Both the position numbers and the translations under genes were made by a program. From Allochromatium humboldtianum (GTDB taxonomy: Bacteria > Pseudomonadota > Gammaproteobacteria > Chromatiales > Chromatiaceae), in NCBI RefSeq assembly GCF_013385175.1, contig NZ_JABZEO010000005.1, forward strand, positions 62,001 through 126,000: a DNA stretch of 64,000 bases, read 5' to 3'. The notes beneath the pieces are model-generated. The model had not been told where the DNA came from. It searched no databases and worked only from the letters and a program-made list of their open reading frames with translations. Below are positions 25,963 to 35,642 of the stretch, piece by piece. Numbering within the stretch: position 1 is the first letter of the stretch; each line of letters starts with the position of its first letter.

Positions 25963-26340
25963 CTGGAACGAACCGGCGACTCCGGAGAGGGATTCGGACG
26001 CGAACGACGCCTGACCCAGTCGAGTCAGTTCAAGCGCGTCTTCGCCGACGCGAATCGAGCCAGTCGTCAGAGTTTCGTCGTACTCTATCGTCCCAATGGC
26101 CTCGATCAGCCGCGTCTCGGTCTGGCCATCGCCAAAAAATGCGCCCGCCGTGCGGTCGATCGCAATCGACTCAAACGGATCGCGCGAGAGAGCTTTCGGC
26201 GATCCGGTCGGCGGCTTCCGGGAGTCGATATCGTGGTGCTCTGTGCCCAGGGTGCGCCCCGTGAGTCGAACCAGCGGCTGTTCGACGTCCTGGAGCGAGC
26301 CTGGGCGCACATCGAGAAATCATCATGCGTCGAATCCTGA
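25963..26340 (+). CDS. rnpA: Ribonuclease P protein component, non-canonical start
   Basis: About 125 aa. [44 protein letters not shown] and [12 protein letters not shown] are the RnpA signature, including the RNR basic motif. The frame is open from 25888 but has no ATG, GTG or TTG before the conserved core; the only candidates are CTG at 25954 (overlapping the rpmH stop as CTGA), CTG at 25963 and CTG at 26011, the last of which would delete conserved residues. No clear ribosome binding site precedes the first two, so translational coupling to rpmH is likely. The end overlaps yidD by 16 bp. Confidence 0.9.
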   Translation: MERTGDSGEGFGRERRLTQSSQFKRVFADANRASRQSFVVLYRPNGLDQPRLGLAIAKKCARRAVDRNRLKRIARESFRRSGRRLPGVDIVVLCAQGAPRESNQRLFDVLERAWAHIEKSSCVES

Positions 26341-26561
26341 TCGGGCTGATTCGGGTCTACCAATACCTGATCAGTCCGCTGCTCGGTCCGCGTTGCCGCT
26401 TCTACCCCACCTGCTCCCACTATGCCGTGGAGGCCATCGAGGTCCACGGCGTCGCGCGCGGGAGCTATCTGGCCCTGCGCCGCGTGTTGCGTTGTCACCC
26501 CTGGCATCCAGGCGGTATCGATCCCGTCCCTGAAAAAAGGCAGACCACGATTCATGGATAA
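26325..26561 (+). CDS. yidD: Membrane protein insertion efficiency factor YidD
   Basis: 78 aa with the family core [30 protein letters not shown] and [15 protein letters not shown], including the two conserved cysteines. It is a small amphipathic peripheral membrane protein that helps YidC. Its start lies inside the end of rnpA and its stop inside the start of yidC (8 bp), so the three genes overlap consecutively. Confidence 0.96.
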   Translation: MRRILIGLIRVYQYLISPLLGPRCRFYPTCSHYAVEAIEVHGVARGSYLALRRVLRCHPWHPGGIDPVPEKRQTTIHG

Positions 26562-28218
26562 CCAGCGCTTGTTCCTCTTCCTTGCACTGGCTGCGGTGCT
26601 GTTTCTGATCTACGAGTCTTGGATGCAGGACTATGGCCGTCCCGCCCAGCTCCCGGTCGCACAGGAGCAGATCCAGGGCGCTCCCGGCATTCCTGTGCCC
26701 TCCGCCAATGAGATCCCGACCGTTTCGACCACGCCCGGCGCGGTGCCGGACGGTGCGTCCCTGTCGGCGGCGCTCGACGAGACGCCGATCCGGGTCGAGA
26801 CCGACGTGCTGCGTCTCGAGATCTCGCCGCGCGGCGCGACCATCGCCAGCGCCTGGCTGCTCGACTATGCCGTCGTCCCCGAGCGTCCGGACGACAAGTT
26901 CCAGCTCCTCAAGCCCGTGCCGCCGAACATGTTCGTCGTCCAGTCGGGACTGCTGGGCGAGAAACCGGATCTGCTGCCGACCCACGAGGCGATCTTCACC
27001 AGCGCGCAGAGCCAATATGAGCTGCAACCCGGCGCCGACCGGCTCGAAGTGGCGCTCGAATGGACCAATGACGCCGGCGTCCGGGTCAAGAAGATCTATA
27101 CCTTCACGCGCGGAAGCTATCTGATCGAGTCGCGTCAGGTGGTCGAAAATCAGACCGACGCCCCCCTGATCGCGCGCGCCTACAACCAGCTCCAGCGCAC
27201 CGAGCTGTACGATCCCAACGAGACCCGCTTCATCAGCACCTTCACGGGCGGTGTCTATTACAGCCCGGAGGAGAAGTACAAGAAGGTCTCGCTGGAGGAC
27301 ATCGCCAAGGGCAAGCTCGACCGCACCGTGACCGATGGCTGGATCGCCATGATGCAGCATTATTTCCTCGCGGCCTGGGTTCCGCCGCGCGCCGTGGCCG
27401 AGACCTTCTACACCAACGCGCTGAACAACTCGCGCTACATCATCGGCAAGTATTCGCAGCCGGTCAGCATCTCGCCCGGCACCGCGCATGTGTTCGAGAA
27501 TCAGCTCTTCGTCGGTCCCAAGCTCCTGAGCACGCTGGAGGACATCGCCCCTGGTCTGGAACTGGCGGTCGACTATGGCTGGCTGACCGTCATCGCAAAG
27601 CCGATCTACTGGCTGTTGAGCTGGATCTATGCCGTGGTCGGCAACTGGGGCTGGTCGATCATCGTGCTGACCATTTTGATCAAGCTGGCCTTCTACAAGC
27701 TCTCGGAGACCAGCTATCGTTCGATGGCGCACATGCGCCAGATCACGCCCCGGCTCCAGGCGCTCAAGGATCGCTACGGCGACGACAAGCAGCGCCTGAA
27801 TCAGGCGATGATGGAGCTGTACAAAACCGAGAAGATCAATCCGCTCGGCGGCTGTCTGCCGATCCTGGTGCAGATTCCGGTGTTCATCGCGCTCTACTGG
27901 GTGCTGCTGGAGAGCGTCGAGATGCGTCAGGCGCCCTTCGTGCTCTGGCTCGACAACCTCTCGGCGCCTGATCCCTACTTCATCCTGCCGCTGATCATGG
28001 GCGTGTCCATGTTCGTGCAGCAGAAGCTCAATCCCGCGCCGCCGGACCCGCTCCAGGCCAAGATCATGATGAGCCTGCCGTTCGTGTTCACCGTGTTCTT
28101 CGCCTTCTTCCCGTCGGGTCTGGTGCTCTACTGGACGGTCAACAACCTGCTCTCGATCGCGCAGCAGTGGAAGATCACGCGCGACCTGGAGGTGGAGACC
28201 GCCAAGCGTCGGCGCTGA
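26554..28218 (+). CDS. yidC: Membrane protein insertase YidC
   Basis: 554 aa. The N-terminal TM ([22 protein letters not shown]) is followed by the large periplasmic P1 domain of gram-negative YidC (about 65-340), then the conserved five-TM insertase core with [15 protein letters not shown], MKYxxMA-like [24 protein letters not shown] and [20 protein letters not shown], and a basic C-terminus (TAKRRR). It inserts inner-membrane proteins with or without SecYEG. Confidence 0.98.
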   Translation: MDNQRLFLFLALAAVLFLIYESWMQDYGRPAQLPVAQEQIQGAPGIPVPSANEIPTVSTTPGAVPDGASLSAALDETPIRVETDVLRLEISPRGATIASAWLLDYAVVPERPDDKFQLLKPVPPNMFVVQSGLLGEKPDLLPTHEAIFTSAQSQYELQPGADRLEVALEWTNDAGVRVKKIYTFTRGSYLIESRQVVENQTDAPLIARAYNQLQRTELYDPNETRFISTFTGGVYYSPEEKYKKVSLEDIAKGKLDRTVTDGWIAMMQHYFLAAWVPPRAVAETFYTNALNNSRYIIGKYSQPVSISPGTAHVFENQLFVGPKLLSTLEDIAPGLELAVDYGWLTVIAKPIYWLLSWIYAVVGNWGWSIIVLTILIKLAFYKLSETSYRSMAHMRQITPRLQALKDRYGDDKQRLNQAMMELYKTEKINPLGGCLPILVQIPVFIALYWVLLESVEMRQAPFVLWLDNLSAPDPYFILPLIMGVSMFVQQKLNPAPPDPLQAKIMMSLPFVFTVFFAFFPSGLVLYWTVNNLLSIAQQWKITRDLEVETAKRRR

Positions 28219-28237
28219 GACGCGGCGCGTCGCTGAG

Positions 28238-29581
28238 ATGACGACGACCGGCGAGACCATCGCCGCCATCGCCACGCCGCCCGGTATGGGCGGTGTGGGC
28301 ATCGTGCGGGTCAGCGGGCCGCGCGCGCGTTCCATCGCTGAAGCCATCCTCGGGCGTGTTCCTGAACCTCGTCGCGCAGCCTTCGGCGTCTTTCGCGAGG
28401 TCGACGGCGCCTTCATCGACGAGGGGCTGGCGCTCTATTTCCAGGCGCCACGCTCTTTCACCGGCGAAGACGTGCTTGAACTCCAGGGGCACGGCGGACC
28501 CATCGTCATGGATCTGCTGCTGCGCCGCTGTCTGGAACTGGGCGCACGGCTGGCGCGTCCGGGCGAGTTCAGCGAACGCGCCTTCCTGAACGGCAAGCTT
28601 GATCTGATCCAGGCCGAGGCGGTCGCCGATCTGATCGAAAGCTCGACCGCGCTCGCCGTGCGGCTGGCCGGGCGCAGTCTGCAAGGGGTCTTTTCGCAAC
28701 GGATCAACGAGTTGGTCGAGCGTCTGATCCAGGTGCGGCTGCATGTCGAGGCCACGCTCGACTTTCCGGACGAAGAGATCGATCTGGCCGACGAGCCGAC
28801 CGTCGCGGCTGATCTAAGCGCGGTTCTGGAAGCCGTCGACCGGCTTCTGGCCGACGCCCATCAGGGCCAGATCATTCGCGAAGGCTTGGCAGTCGTCATC
28901 GCCGGCGCGCCCAATGTCGGCAAGTCGAGCCTGCTCAACGCGCTCTGCGGCTCGGACGCCGCCATCGTCACCGACATCCCCGGCACCACGCGCGATCTGC
29001 TCAAATTCGACATTCAGGTCGATGGACTGCCGATCCGGATCGTCGATACGGCCGGACTACGCCACACCCATGACCCGGTCGAACAGGAAGGGGTGCGTCG
29101 CGCCCAAGCGGCTCTGAAAGATGCCGATCTGGTGCTATGGGTGCAGGCCGTCGATCACGAGCCGGACAAGTCGATCCGAACCACCTTCCCCGCCGGCTGT
29201 CCAGTCACCCGGATCCGCAACAAGATCGATCTGCTCGGCGAACCGGCGCATCTCATCGAGCGGGGTGGCGAGGTCGAGATCGCGCTTTCGGTCGCGACCG
29301 GCGAAGGTCTTGATCTGCTCAAGGAGCACCTCAAATCGCGCGCCGGGCTGAGCGCGCATCCTGAAGGCGCCTTCATCGCGCGGCGTCGTCATCTCGATGC
29401 GTTGGAACGCGCGCGCGGTGCCTTGCAAACGGCTGCGACCAACCTGGAGCAGAGACTCGGCGCCGAACTGGTCGCCGAGGAACTGCATCTGGCCCAACAC
29501 GCACTTGGCGAGATCACCGGCGAGTTCACGTCCGATGATCTACTGGGACGGATCTTTTCCAGTTTTTGTATCGGAAAATAA
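28238..29581 (+). CDS. mnmE: tRNA modification GTPase MnmE
   Basis: 447 aa. N-terminal folate-binding domain (TIAAIATPPGMGGVGIVRVSGP, GEFSERAFLNGKLDLIQAEAVADLI), a helical domain, and an inserted Ras-like G domain with G1 GAPNVGKSS, G3 DTAGL, G4 NKID. The end GRIFSSFCIGK supplies the invariant catalytic Cys. With MnmG it makes the cmnm5 group on U34 of some tRNAs. In many relatives mnmG-gidB-parAB follow; here a convergent, unrelated gene does, overlapping the last 42 bp. Confidence 0.98.
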   Translation: MTTTGETIAAIATPPGMGGVGIVRVSGPRARSIAEAILGRVPEPRRAAFGVFREVDGAFIDEGLALYFQAPRSFTGEDVLELQGHGGPIVMDLLLRRCLELGARLARPGEFSERAFLNGKLDLIQAEAVADLIESSTALAVRLAGRSLQGVFSQRINELVERLIQVRLHVEATLDFPDEEIDLADEPTVAADLSAVLEAVDRLLADAHQGQIIREGLAVVIAGAPNVGKSSLLNALCGSDAAIVTDIPGTTRDLLKFDIQVDGLPIRIVDTAGLRHTHDPVEQEGVRRAQAALKDADLVLWVQAVDHEPDKSIRTTFPAGCPVTRIRNKIDLLGEPAHLIERGGEVEIALSVATGEGLDLLKEHLKSRAGLSAHPEGAFIARRRHLDALERARGALQTAATNLEQRLGAELVAEELHLAQHALGEITGEFTSDDLLGRIFSSFCIGK

Positions 29582-30247
29582 CCCCGGTTTTCGCTGGGCT
29601 TCGATCCGACGATAGACGCCCAGCGCCACGAGCAGATTGGCGACCGATAGCAGGCTTTCGCTCAGCCCATGCAGGACATCGGCGTGCGACAGACTCGGCA
29701 GGCCCAGCCCGACCGTGGCGATCCGCGTCGTGAAAATGGTGACGGCGACGAAGACCAGCAGGAACCAGAAGCCGCCGATCGTCAGCGGTGAGAACGGCAC
29801 GCGATCGGTGCGATAGACCCAGATCAGACTCAACAGGAACGCCAGATAGGCCACATTGGCCGTACCCAATACCGCCGTGCTGTGCTCGCCGAGCAGCGGC
29901 CAGTACGCCGACGCGACCCAGACCAACCCCACCGGCACGATCCCCCACACCCAGCGCCGCCAACGTCTCAGCGCCGGCGCCATCGCCAGGGTCGCCGTCA
30001 GCAACAGCAGACTCCCGCCCAGGTTCGTCAGCCGCGAGACCTCCAGCAGCCCGCGCATCGTGTCGCCGCTGAGGTGAAAACCCAGGATCAGCAGTCCCGA
30101 CATCAGATGCGGCCCCATGCAGACGGCGAACACCTGAAGCCCAGGGCGCCGGATCAACCGCCCATACCGCCAGAACAGCCCCATCGCCACGGCCCATTCG
30201 GTGACGGTGAACAGATGGATCGCCCAGGTCGGCCAGGAGAGCAGCAT
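29540..30247 (-). CDS. Ycf49-like (DUF2499/DUF3593) integral membrane protein
   Basis: 235 aa with about seven hydrophobic helices. The N-terminal LLSWPTWAIHLFTVTEWAVAMGLFWRYG and GPHLMSGLLILGFHLSGD resemble the Ycf49-like family of cyanobacteria and plastids, whose function is unknown; the second half fits the companion DUF3593 part. Recognition is moderate. It is convergent with mnmE, sharing 42 bp at the 3' ends, and divergent from the secretion ATPase at 30407. Confidence 0.65.
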   Translation of the reverse strand: MLLSWPTWAIHLFTVTEWAVAMGLFWRYGRLIRRPGLQVFAVCMGPHLMSGLLILGFHLSGDTMRGLLEVSRLTNLGGSLLLLTATLAMAPALRRWRRWVWGIVPVGLVWVASAYWPLLGEHSTAVLGTANVAYLAFLLSLIWVYRTDRVPFSPLTIGGFWFLLVFVAVTIFTTRIATVGLGLPSLSHADVLHGLSESLLSVANLLVALGVYRRIEAQRKPGLFSDTKTGKDPSQ

Positions 30248-30406
30248 GATGATGGGTCCGGAGGAGAGTGTCGCGCCCCTTTATAGCGCATGCGCAACGG
30301 ATAGGCGATGCGGTCGTGACAGCCTGAGCGCTCCCGACGACATCCGTTCGCGGTATCATCGGCCATCTTGCCAAGGCCAGGTCCGGGAGGCCAGCCCGCA
30401 CACCCG

Positions 30407-32341
30407 ATGAACACCTCGACCGTCGCAGAGACGTCACCCGACGAGCTATCCCGCCAGCCCCGGGATGTCCGTCACCATATCGCCGACATTCTGCTCGACA
30501 GTGGAATCATCACCGCCGAGCAGCTGTCCTATGCGCGCCGCGTGCATGGCAAGCTCCGCAACGCCCACTCGCTGACCAAGGTGCTGCAGGAACTGGACTA
30601 TCTGGACACCCGGCAGCTCAGTCAGGCACTGCGCGAACATCGTCAGGTCGTGCCGCTGGGCCATCTGCTGGTCGAACTGGGGTATATCCGGCCCCAGGAA
30701 CTGCGCGCCGCCCTCTCGGCCCAGAAGGAAGCTGAATTCCAGGGCAAGCGGCTCGGCGAGATCCTGCTCGAAAAACGTCTGATCCAGGAATATCAGCTCA
30801 TCGAGGTACTGGCCGATCAACTCGGGTTCCTCCACGAGGAACCCAGTTTTGCCAAGATCGAGCGTGATCTCCTGTTCCAGGTCAACCCCAGCTGGTGCAA
30901 ACGCTTTCAAGCGGTGCCCATGCGTCGCGACGACGAAGGCGTCGTCGTCGCCTTTCGCAATCCGCTCGATGCCGCCGCCCGACAGGCCGCCGAAGGGGCC
31001 TTCGGCACGGTGGTCGCCGCGATCAGTACCAGGCGTGCCATCGAAGACGCCATCAGGAACTACGAGGAAGGCCGCCAGAATGCCCCCCAAGGCGCGGTGG
31101 AGGTCGACGAGGCCAGTGCGGCGAGCGTCATCGATGGCCTGATCGTCGATGCCCTGACGCTCGGCGCCAGCGACATCCATATCGAGCCGATGCGCCAGCA
31201 GATCCGTGTGCGCATGCGCCAGGACGGCATCCTCATGCTGCGCAAGGAATTCGACCTCGCCATGGCGCCGGCCGTCAGCAGCCGGCTCAAGGTGCTGTGC
31301 CAGGCCGACATCACCGAGAAGCGCCGCCACCAGGGTGGCGGCTTCCGCTTCGAGGATGTACAAAAGGGTCTGAAGACCGATGTCCGCGCCTCCTTCTATT
31401 CCACCATCTTCGGCGAGAAGATCGTGCTGCGCCTGCTCAGTCGCAAGGCCGAGCTACTCGACATCAAGGAGGTCGGACTCTCGCCGCGCGTGCTCGAACG
31501 CTTCGTCGAGGATGCCCTGGAACTGCCGAGCGGGGTCATCCTGATCACAGGCCCCACGGGGTCCGGCAAGACCACGACGCTCTACGGCTGCGTCAACTAT
31601 CTCAACGACATGGAGCGCAGCATCATCACGGCCGAGGATCCGGTCGAGTACGTCATCGACGGCATCGCCCAGTGCAATCTCAACCCCAGGATCAACCTCA
31701 CCTTCGAGGAGACGCTGCGCCACATGGTCCGCCAGGATCCGGACGTCATCGTCCTCGGCGAGATCCGCGACCAGCACTCGGCCGAATCGGCCATCCAGGC
31801 GGCCCTGACCGGTCACAAGGTTCTGACGACCTTCCATACGGAAGACAGCATCGGCGGTCTGCTGCGGCTGATGAACATGCAGATCGAGACCTTCCTGATC
31901 TCCTCGACCGTGGTGTCCGTGCTGGCCCAGCGTCTGTTGCGTCACGTCTGCGCGCAGTGCGCCGAACCCTATCGGCCGACCGCCCATGATCTGCACCGGC
32001 TCGGCTGCACCCAGGCCGATCTGGTCGGCGCCGCATTTCGCCAGGGACGTGGCTGCCCGGCCTGTCACTATACGGGGTATTCGGGACGGGTCGGCGTCTT
32101 CGAACTGCTGGTGTTGAACGAGATGGTCAAGGATGCGATCTTGAACAAGCGGACCTCCGCCGAGATCCGGCGGGTGAGCATCGAGAGTTCGGGCCTGATC
32201 ACGCTCCTGGAGGACGGCCTGAGCAAGGCGGCCCTGGGGCAGACCAGTCTGCACGAGGTGCTGCGTCACCTGCCGCGCCTGAGCCGTCCGCGTCCGCTGC
32301 GCGACATCTGGCGTCTGGCCGGCGAGACACCGAAATCCTGA
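30407..32341 (+). CDS. GspE/PilB-family secretion or pilus ATPase with MshEN-like N-terminus
   Basis: 644 aa. Residues about 83-106 (PLGHLLVELGYIRPQELRAAL) and 115-140 (RLGEILLEKRLIQEYQLIEVL) look like the repeated LG..LL..G.I....L...L..Q pattern of MshEN domains, which bind cyclic di-GMP in MshE. The ATPase core follows, with DIHIEP, Walker A GPTGSGKTTT (about 382-391), HMVRQDPDVIVLGEIRD and a zinc tetracysteine (CAQC...CPAC). No other pilus or secretion genes adjoin. The upstream TTG at 30368 is less likely as a start. Confidence 0.88.
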   Translation: MNTSTVAETSPDELSRQPRDVRHHIADILLDSGIITAEQLSYARRVHGKLRNAHSLTKVLQELDYLDTRQLSQALREHRQVVPLGHLLVELGYIRPQELRAALSAQKEAEFQGKRLGEILLEKRLIQEYQLIEVLADQLGFLHEEPSFAKIERDLLFQVNPSWCKRFQAVPMRRDDEGVVVAFRNPLDAAARQAAEGAFGTVVAAISTRRAIEDAIRNYEEGRQNAPQGAVEVDEASAASVIDGLIVDALTLGASDIHIEPMRQQIRVRMRQDGILMLRKEFDLAMAPAVSSRLKVLCQADITEKRRHQGGGFRFEDVQKGLKTDVRASFYSTIFGEKIVLRLLSRKAELLDIKEVGLSPRVLERFVEDALELPSGVILITGPTGSGKTTTLYGCVNYLNDMERSIITAEDPVEYVIDGIAQCNLNPRINLTFEETLRHMVRQDPDVIVLGEIRDQHSAESAIQAALTGHKVLTTFHTEDSIGGLLRLMNMQIETFLISSTVVSVLAQRLLRHVCAQCAEPYRPTAHDLHRLGCTQADLVGAAFRQGRGCPACHYTGYSGRVGVFELLVLNEMVKDAILNKRTSAEIRRVSIESSGLITLLEDGLSKAALGQTSLHEVLRHLPRLSRPRPLRDIWRLAGETPKS

Positions 32342-32402
32342 ATCCGGCCCCGCGAGCGGTTCGCCCGGCCGGCCATCACCCACGACTTGCGAGACATCCG
32401 GC

Positions 32403-33293
32403 GTGCCTGCCCCATCCACCGACACCCCCAAGCCCAGCCAATCCAAGTCGATCAAGGAATTGATCGAAGAGCAGTTCGTCTCCGGCGGTCTCAAGTTGCC
32501 GGTCTTCAATCCGGTCGCGCTCGAATTGCGCCAGGCGTTGCAGGCCGAGAGCACGATGTCCATGAAGGACATCGCCGATCTGATCATGAAGGACCAGTCG
32601 CTCGCGAGCCACCTGCTGCGGCTGGCCAATTCCTCGTTCTACGGCGGCCTGAAACGGGTCGACACCGTCAGCGCGGCGCTCGTGCGCCTGGGGATGGAGC
32701 GCGTGGTCAATCTGGCGATGGTGACATCGCAACTGCTGGCCCATACCAGCAAGGTCGACTCGATCGCCCCCTACATGACGGCGCTCTGGAGTCGCTCCTT
32801 CGTCTGCGCCAACGGCGGACGCTGGCTGGCCCAGGAGACCGGTTACGACGATCGTGCCGAAGAGGCGTTCCTGGCCGGCCTGCTGCACGATATCGGCGAA
32901 CTCTCGCTGCTCAAGATGCTCGAGAAGCTGAGCAAGGATCAGAGCCTCTCCCTGGCGCTCACCGACTCCCTGTTGAACGAGATCCTGGACAGCCTGCACA
33001 CCGACATCGGCTATCGGCTGATGACCAAGTGGCAACTGCCGGAGGTCTATGCCCGGATCGCCCGTGATCACCATGCCGAACGCTTCGACGAGGGCGACCC
33101 GCTCCTGATCATCATCCGCCTGATGGATGTCCTCTGTCGCAAGCTCGGCGTGGGTCAGGCGGCCGATCCCGAGATCGAACTCGCGGCCATGCCCGAGGCC
33201 CAGATCCTGGGCCTCAAGGACATCAAGCTGGCCGAACTGGAGGTCTTGATGGAGGACGTGATGGCCGAGAGCAACGCGCTGCTGTCGGCCTAG
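32403..33293 (+). CDS. HDOD-domain signalling protein
   Basis: 296 aa, GTG start. The HDOD core shows LPVFNPVALELRQAL, IADLIMKDQSLASHLLRLANSSFYGGLKRVDTVSAALVRLGMERV and a retained HDIGE motif in AFLAGLLHDIGELSLL. HDOD proteins are HD-GYP relatives that usually lack hydrolase activity and act as signalling scaffolds. It follows the ATPase by 61 bp on the same strand, so the two may work together, for instance in regulating pilus extension or secretion. Confidence 0.88.
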   Translation: MPAPSTDTPKPSQSKSIKELIEEQFVSGGLKLPVFNPVALELRQALQAESTMSMKDIADLIMKDQSLASHLLRLANSSFYGGLKRVDTVSAALVRLGMERVVNLAMVTSQLLAHTSKVDSIAPYMTALWSRSFVCANGGRWLAQETGYDDRAEEAFLAGLLHDIGELSLLKMLEKLSKDQSLSLALTDSLLNEILDSLHTDIGYRLMTKWQLPEVYARIARDHHAERFDEGDPLLIIIRLMDVLCRKLGVGQAADPEIELAAMPEAQILGLKDIKLAELEVLMEDVMAESNALLSA

Positions 33294-33296
33294 ACG

Positions 33297-35642
33297 TCAG
33301 GGCGCGCGCGCCGCCCACAGCCGCAGACCGATCAGCACCGCAGCGAAGAGTCCCAGCCCGCCGCCGATCCAGAGTCCGGCCGTGAGCGGGTCGCGCTCGA
33401 AGGTGGCGGTCTGATAGAAGACGGTCGCGGTCAGGAAGGCGATGCCCGTGGTCCAGAATCCGACGAAGGTCGCCCAGGCCGCGCCCGACTCGCGCACGAT
33501 GGCCCCGATGGTGGCCACACAGGGGAAATAGAGCAGCACGAACAGCAGATAGGCAAACGCCCCGGCCTGACCGTCGAAGCGCTCGGCCATGGCGCCGAAG
33601 GTGCCGGTCTGGACACCCTGCTCGACGGCGGCCGTCTCGCGGTCGCTCGCCTCGCCGATGTCGAGCCCGAGCGGATCGAGCAGACGCTCGCCGAGATGTC
33701 CGAGATTATCGCCGATCGAGCTGGCCGCCGCGCCCAGCGCACTCCATAGATCGAAGGGTTCGGGTTCCTCGATCGGATGCGACTCGGCGGCCAGCCGACC
33801 ATAGAGCGAATCGAGCGTGCCGACGATCACTTCCTTGGCCAGCACGCCCGAGAAGATACCGAGCACCGCCGGCCAGTTGTCCTCGCGAATCCCCATGGGC
33901 GCAAACAGCGGCGTGGCGGTACGGCTGACCTCGGCCAGGATCGAGTGCTCGCTGTCCTGGTTGCCCAGACTCCAGTCACTGCCGATGGTCGCCAGCAGAT
34001 TGAGCGCCAGCACCATGAGCACGATGATCTTGCCCGCTTCGCGCAGAAAGAGTTTCACCCGGTCCCAGGTGCGCAGCATCACGCCCTTGACGGTCGGCAG
34101 ATGATAGGGCGGCAGTTCCATCAGCAGCCCCGAGCTGTCGCCCTTGAGCAGCGTATGCTTCATCGCCAGACCCGAGAGAATGGCCACCGCGATCCCGGTC
34201 AGATAGAGCACGAACACCAGATTCTGTCCCGAGTGCGGAAAGAAAGCGGCAGCGAACAGCGCATAGACCGGCAGCCGCGCCCCGCAGGACATGAAGGGAT
34301 TCATCAGAATCGTCAGCTTACGCTCGCGTTCACTCTCCAGGGTGCGCGTGGCCATCACCGCCGGCACATTGCAGCCGAAGCCGACGATCAGCGGCACGAA
34401 CGCCTTGCCCGGCAGCCCGATCGAGCGCATGAAGCGGTCCATGACGAAGGCCGCGCGCGCCATGTAGCCCGAATCCTCCAGGATCGAGAGCACGATATAG
34501 AGACTGGCGATGACGGGGATGAAGGTGCCGACCACCTGGAGACCGCCGCCGATGCCCGTGGCCAGCACCAGGGTCAGCCAGTCGGGCGCGCCGACCCGGC
34601 CCAGCAACTCGCCGAGCCCGTCGACGAACAGCGCCTGCCCGACCTGATCGAAGAAGTCGATGAAGGCCCCGCCGATGTTCATGGTGAACATGAACATCAG
34701 ATAGATCATCAGCAGAAACAGCGGGATGCCGAACACCCGGCTGAGCACCACCTGATCGATGCGATCCGAGACCGTGCGCTCGACACGCCGCTCCTCGCGC
34801 ACCACACGCCGGGCGAGTGCATGGGCATGGCCGAAGCGGGTGTCGGCGATGTGCAGGTCGGCATCCTCGCCCGTGCGCTCGGCGATCTGCTGGCGCAGTG
34901 ACTCGGCGAGCTTCAGCGTCTCGAGACCGACGGCGTGCTCGGCGATGGGGTCGGACTCCAGCAGCTTGAGCGCCAGCCAGCGGGCGTTGGCGTGTCCGGC
35001 GTCGGTGTCGCCGTCCCCCGCGCCTTCGAGCCGGGGCAGCAGCTCCAGCACCGCAGCCTCGACGCATTCACCATGCGTGAGCGCCATGCCGGCCGGCTCG
35101 CGTCCCTCGGCCACGGCCAGCAGCCGTGCCTGCAACTCGGTCAGACCCTCCTTGCTGACCGCCACCAGCGGCACCACCGGACAGCCGAGCGCCTCGGCCA
35201 GCGCCTCGGTATCGATCCGGATGCCGCGTTTGCGTGCGATGTCCATCATGTTGAGCGCGATCAGGACGGGCACGCCCATCTCCAGCAACTGCACGGTCAG
35301 ATAGAGATGACGCTCCAGGTTGCCGGCGTCGAGCACGTTGACGATGAGATCGGCCTCGCGCCCGAGCAGATAGTCGCGCGTGACCATCTCGTCGAGCGAG
35401 CTGGCGTCGAGCGAATAGATGCCGGGCAGGTCGATCACACGCACCCGGCGTCCGTCCAGCTCCAGCGAGCCTTCCTTGCGCTCCACCGTCACGCCCGGCC
35501 AGTTGCCCGTGGTCTGACGGATGCCGGTCAGCGCATTGAAGAGCGCCGACTTGCCGCAGTTGGGATTGCCGGCCAGGGCGAGCGTCAGTGGCGGGCGCAG
35601 CTTGACGACGTTGGCGGCGGTGTCGCGATCGGTTCCGTTCAT
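33297..35642 (-). CDS. feoB: Ferrous iron transporter FeoB, system 1
   Basis: 781 aa. Cytoplasmic G domain with G1 GNPNCGKSA, G3 DLPG, G4 NMMD, then a GDI-like helical domain and the polytopic membrane part with Gate motifs GFGCNVPAVMATRTLE and FMSCGARLPVYALFAAAFF. It carries Fe2+ across the inner membrane. The ATG overlaps the FeoA stop (ATGA). The stop is 3 bp from the end of the convergent HDOD gene. A second FeoB is at 61312-63690; the two are clearly paralogous but differ in linker and C-terminal regions. Confidence 0.96.
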   Translation of the reverse strand: MNGTDRDTAANVVKLRPPLTLALAGNPNCGKSALFNALTGIRQTTGNWPGVTVERKEGSLELDGRRVRVIDLPGIYSLDASSLDEMVTRDYLLGREADLIVNVLDAGNLERHLYLTVQLLEMGVPVLIALNMMDIARKRGIRIDTEALAEALGCPVVPLVAVSKEGLTELQARLLAVAEGREPAGMALTHGECVEAAVLELLPRLEGAGDGDTDAGHANARWLALKLLESDPIAEHAVGLETLKLAESLRQQIAERTGEDADLHIADTRFGHAHALARRVVREERRVERTVSDRIDQVVLSRVFGIPLFLLMIYLMFMFTMNIGGAFIDFFDQVGQALFVDGLGELLGRVGAPDWLTLVLATGIGGGLQVVGTFIPVIASLYIVLSILEDSGYMARAAFVMDRFMRSIGLPGKAFVPLIVGFGCNVPAVMATRTLESERERKLTILMNPFMSCGARLPVYALFAAAFFPHSGQNLVFVLYLTGIAVAILSGLAMKHTLLKGDSSGLLMELPPYHLPTVKGVMLRTWDRVKLFLREAGKIIVLMVLALNLLATIGSDWSLGNQDSEHSILAEVSRTATPLFAPMGIREDNWPAVLGIFSGVLAKEVIVGTLDSLYGRLAAESHPIEEPEPFDLWSALGAAASSIGDNLGHLGERLLDPLGLDIGEASDRETAAVEQGVQTGTFGAMAERFDGQAGAFAYLLFVLLYFPCVATIGAIVRESGAAWATFVGFWTTGIAFLTATVFYQTATFERDPLTAGLWIGGGLGLFAAVLIGLRLWAARAP

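Noticed and set aside
25837-26310. A minus-strand open frame over rpmH and rnpA
   Set aside because: The plus-strand reading gives unmistakable L34 and RnpA sequence; the minus frame does not.
26371-28416. A 681-codon open frame on the minus strand opposite yidD, yidC and the start of mnmE
   Set aside because: Antisense to invariant genes; no motif and no initiation signal.
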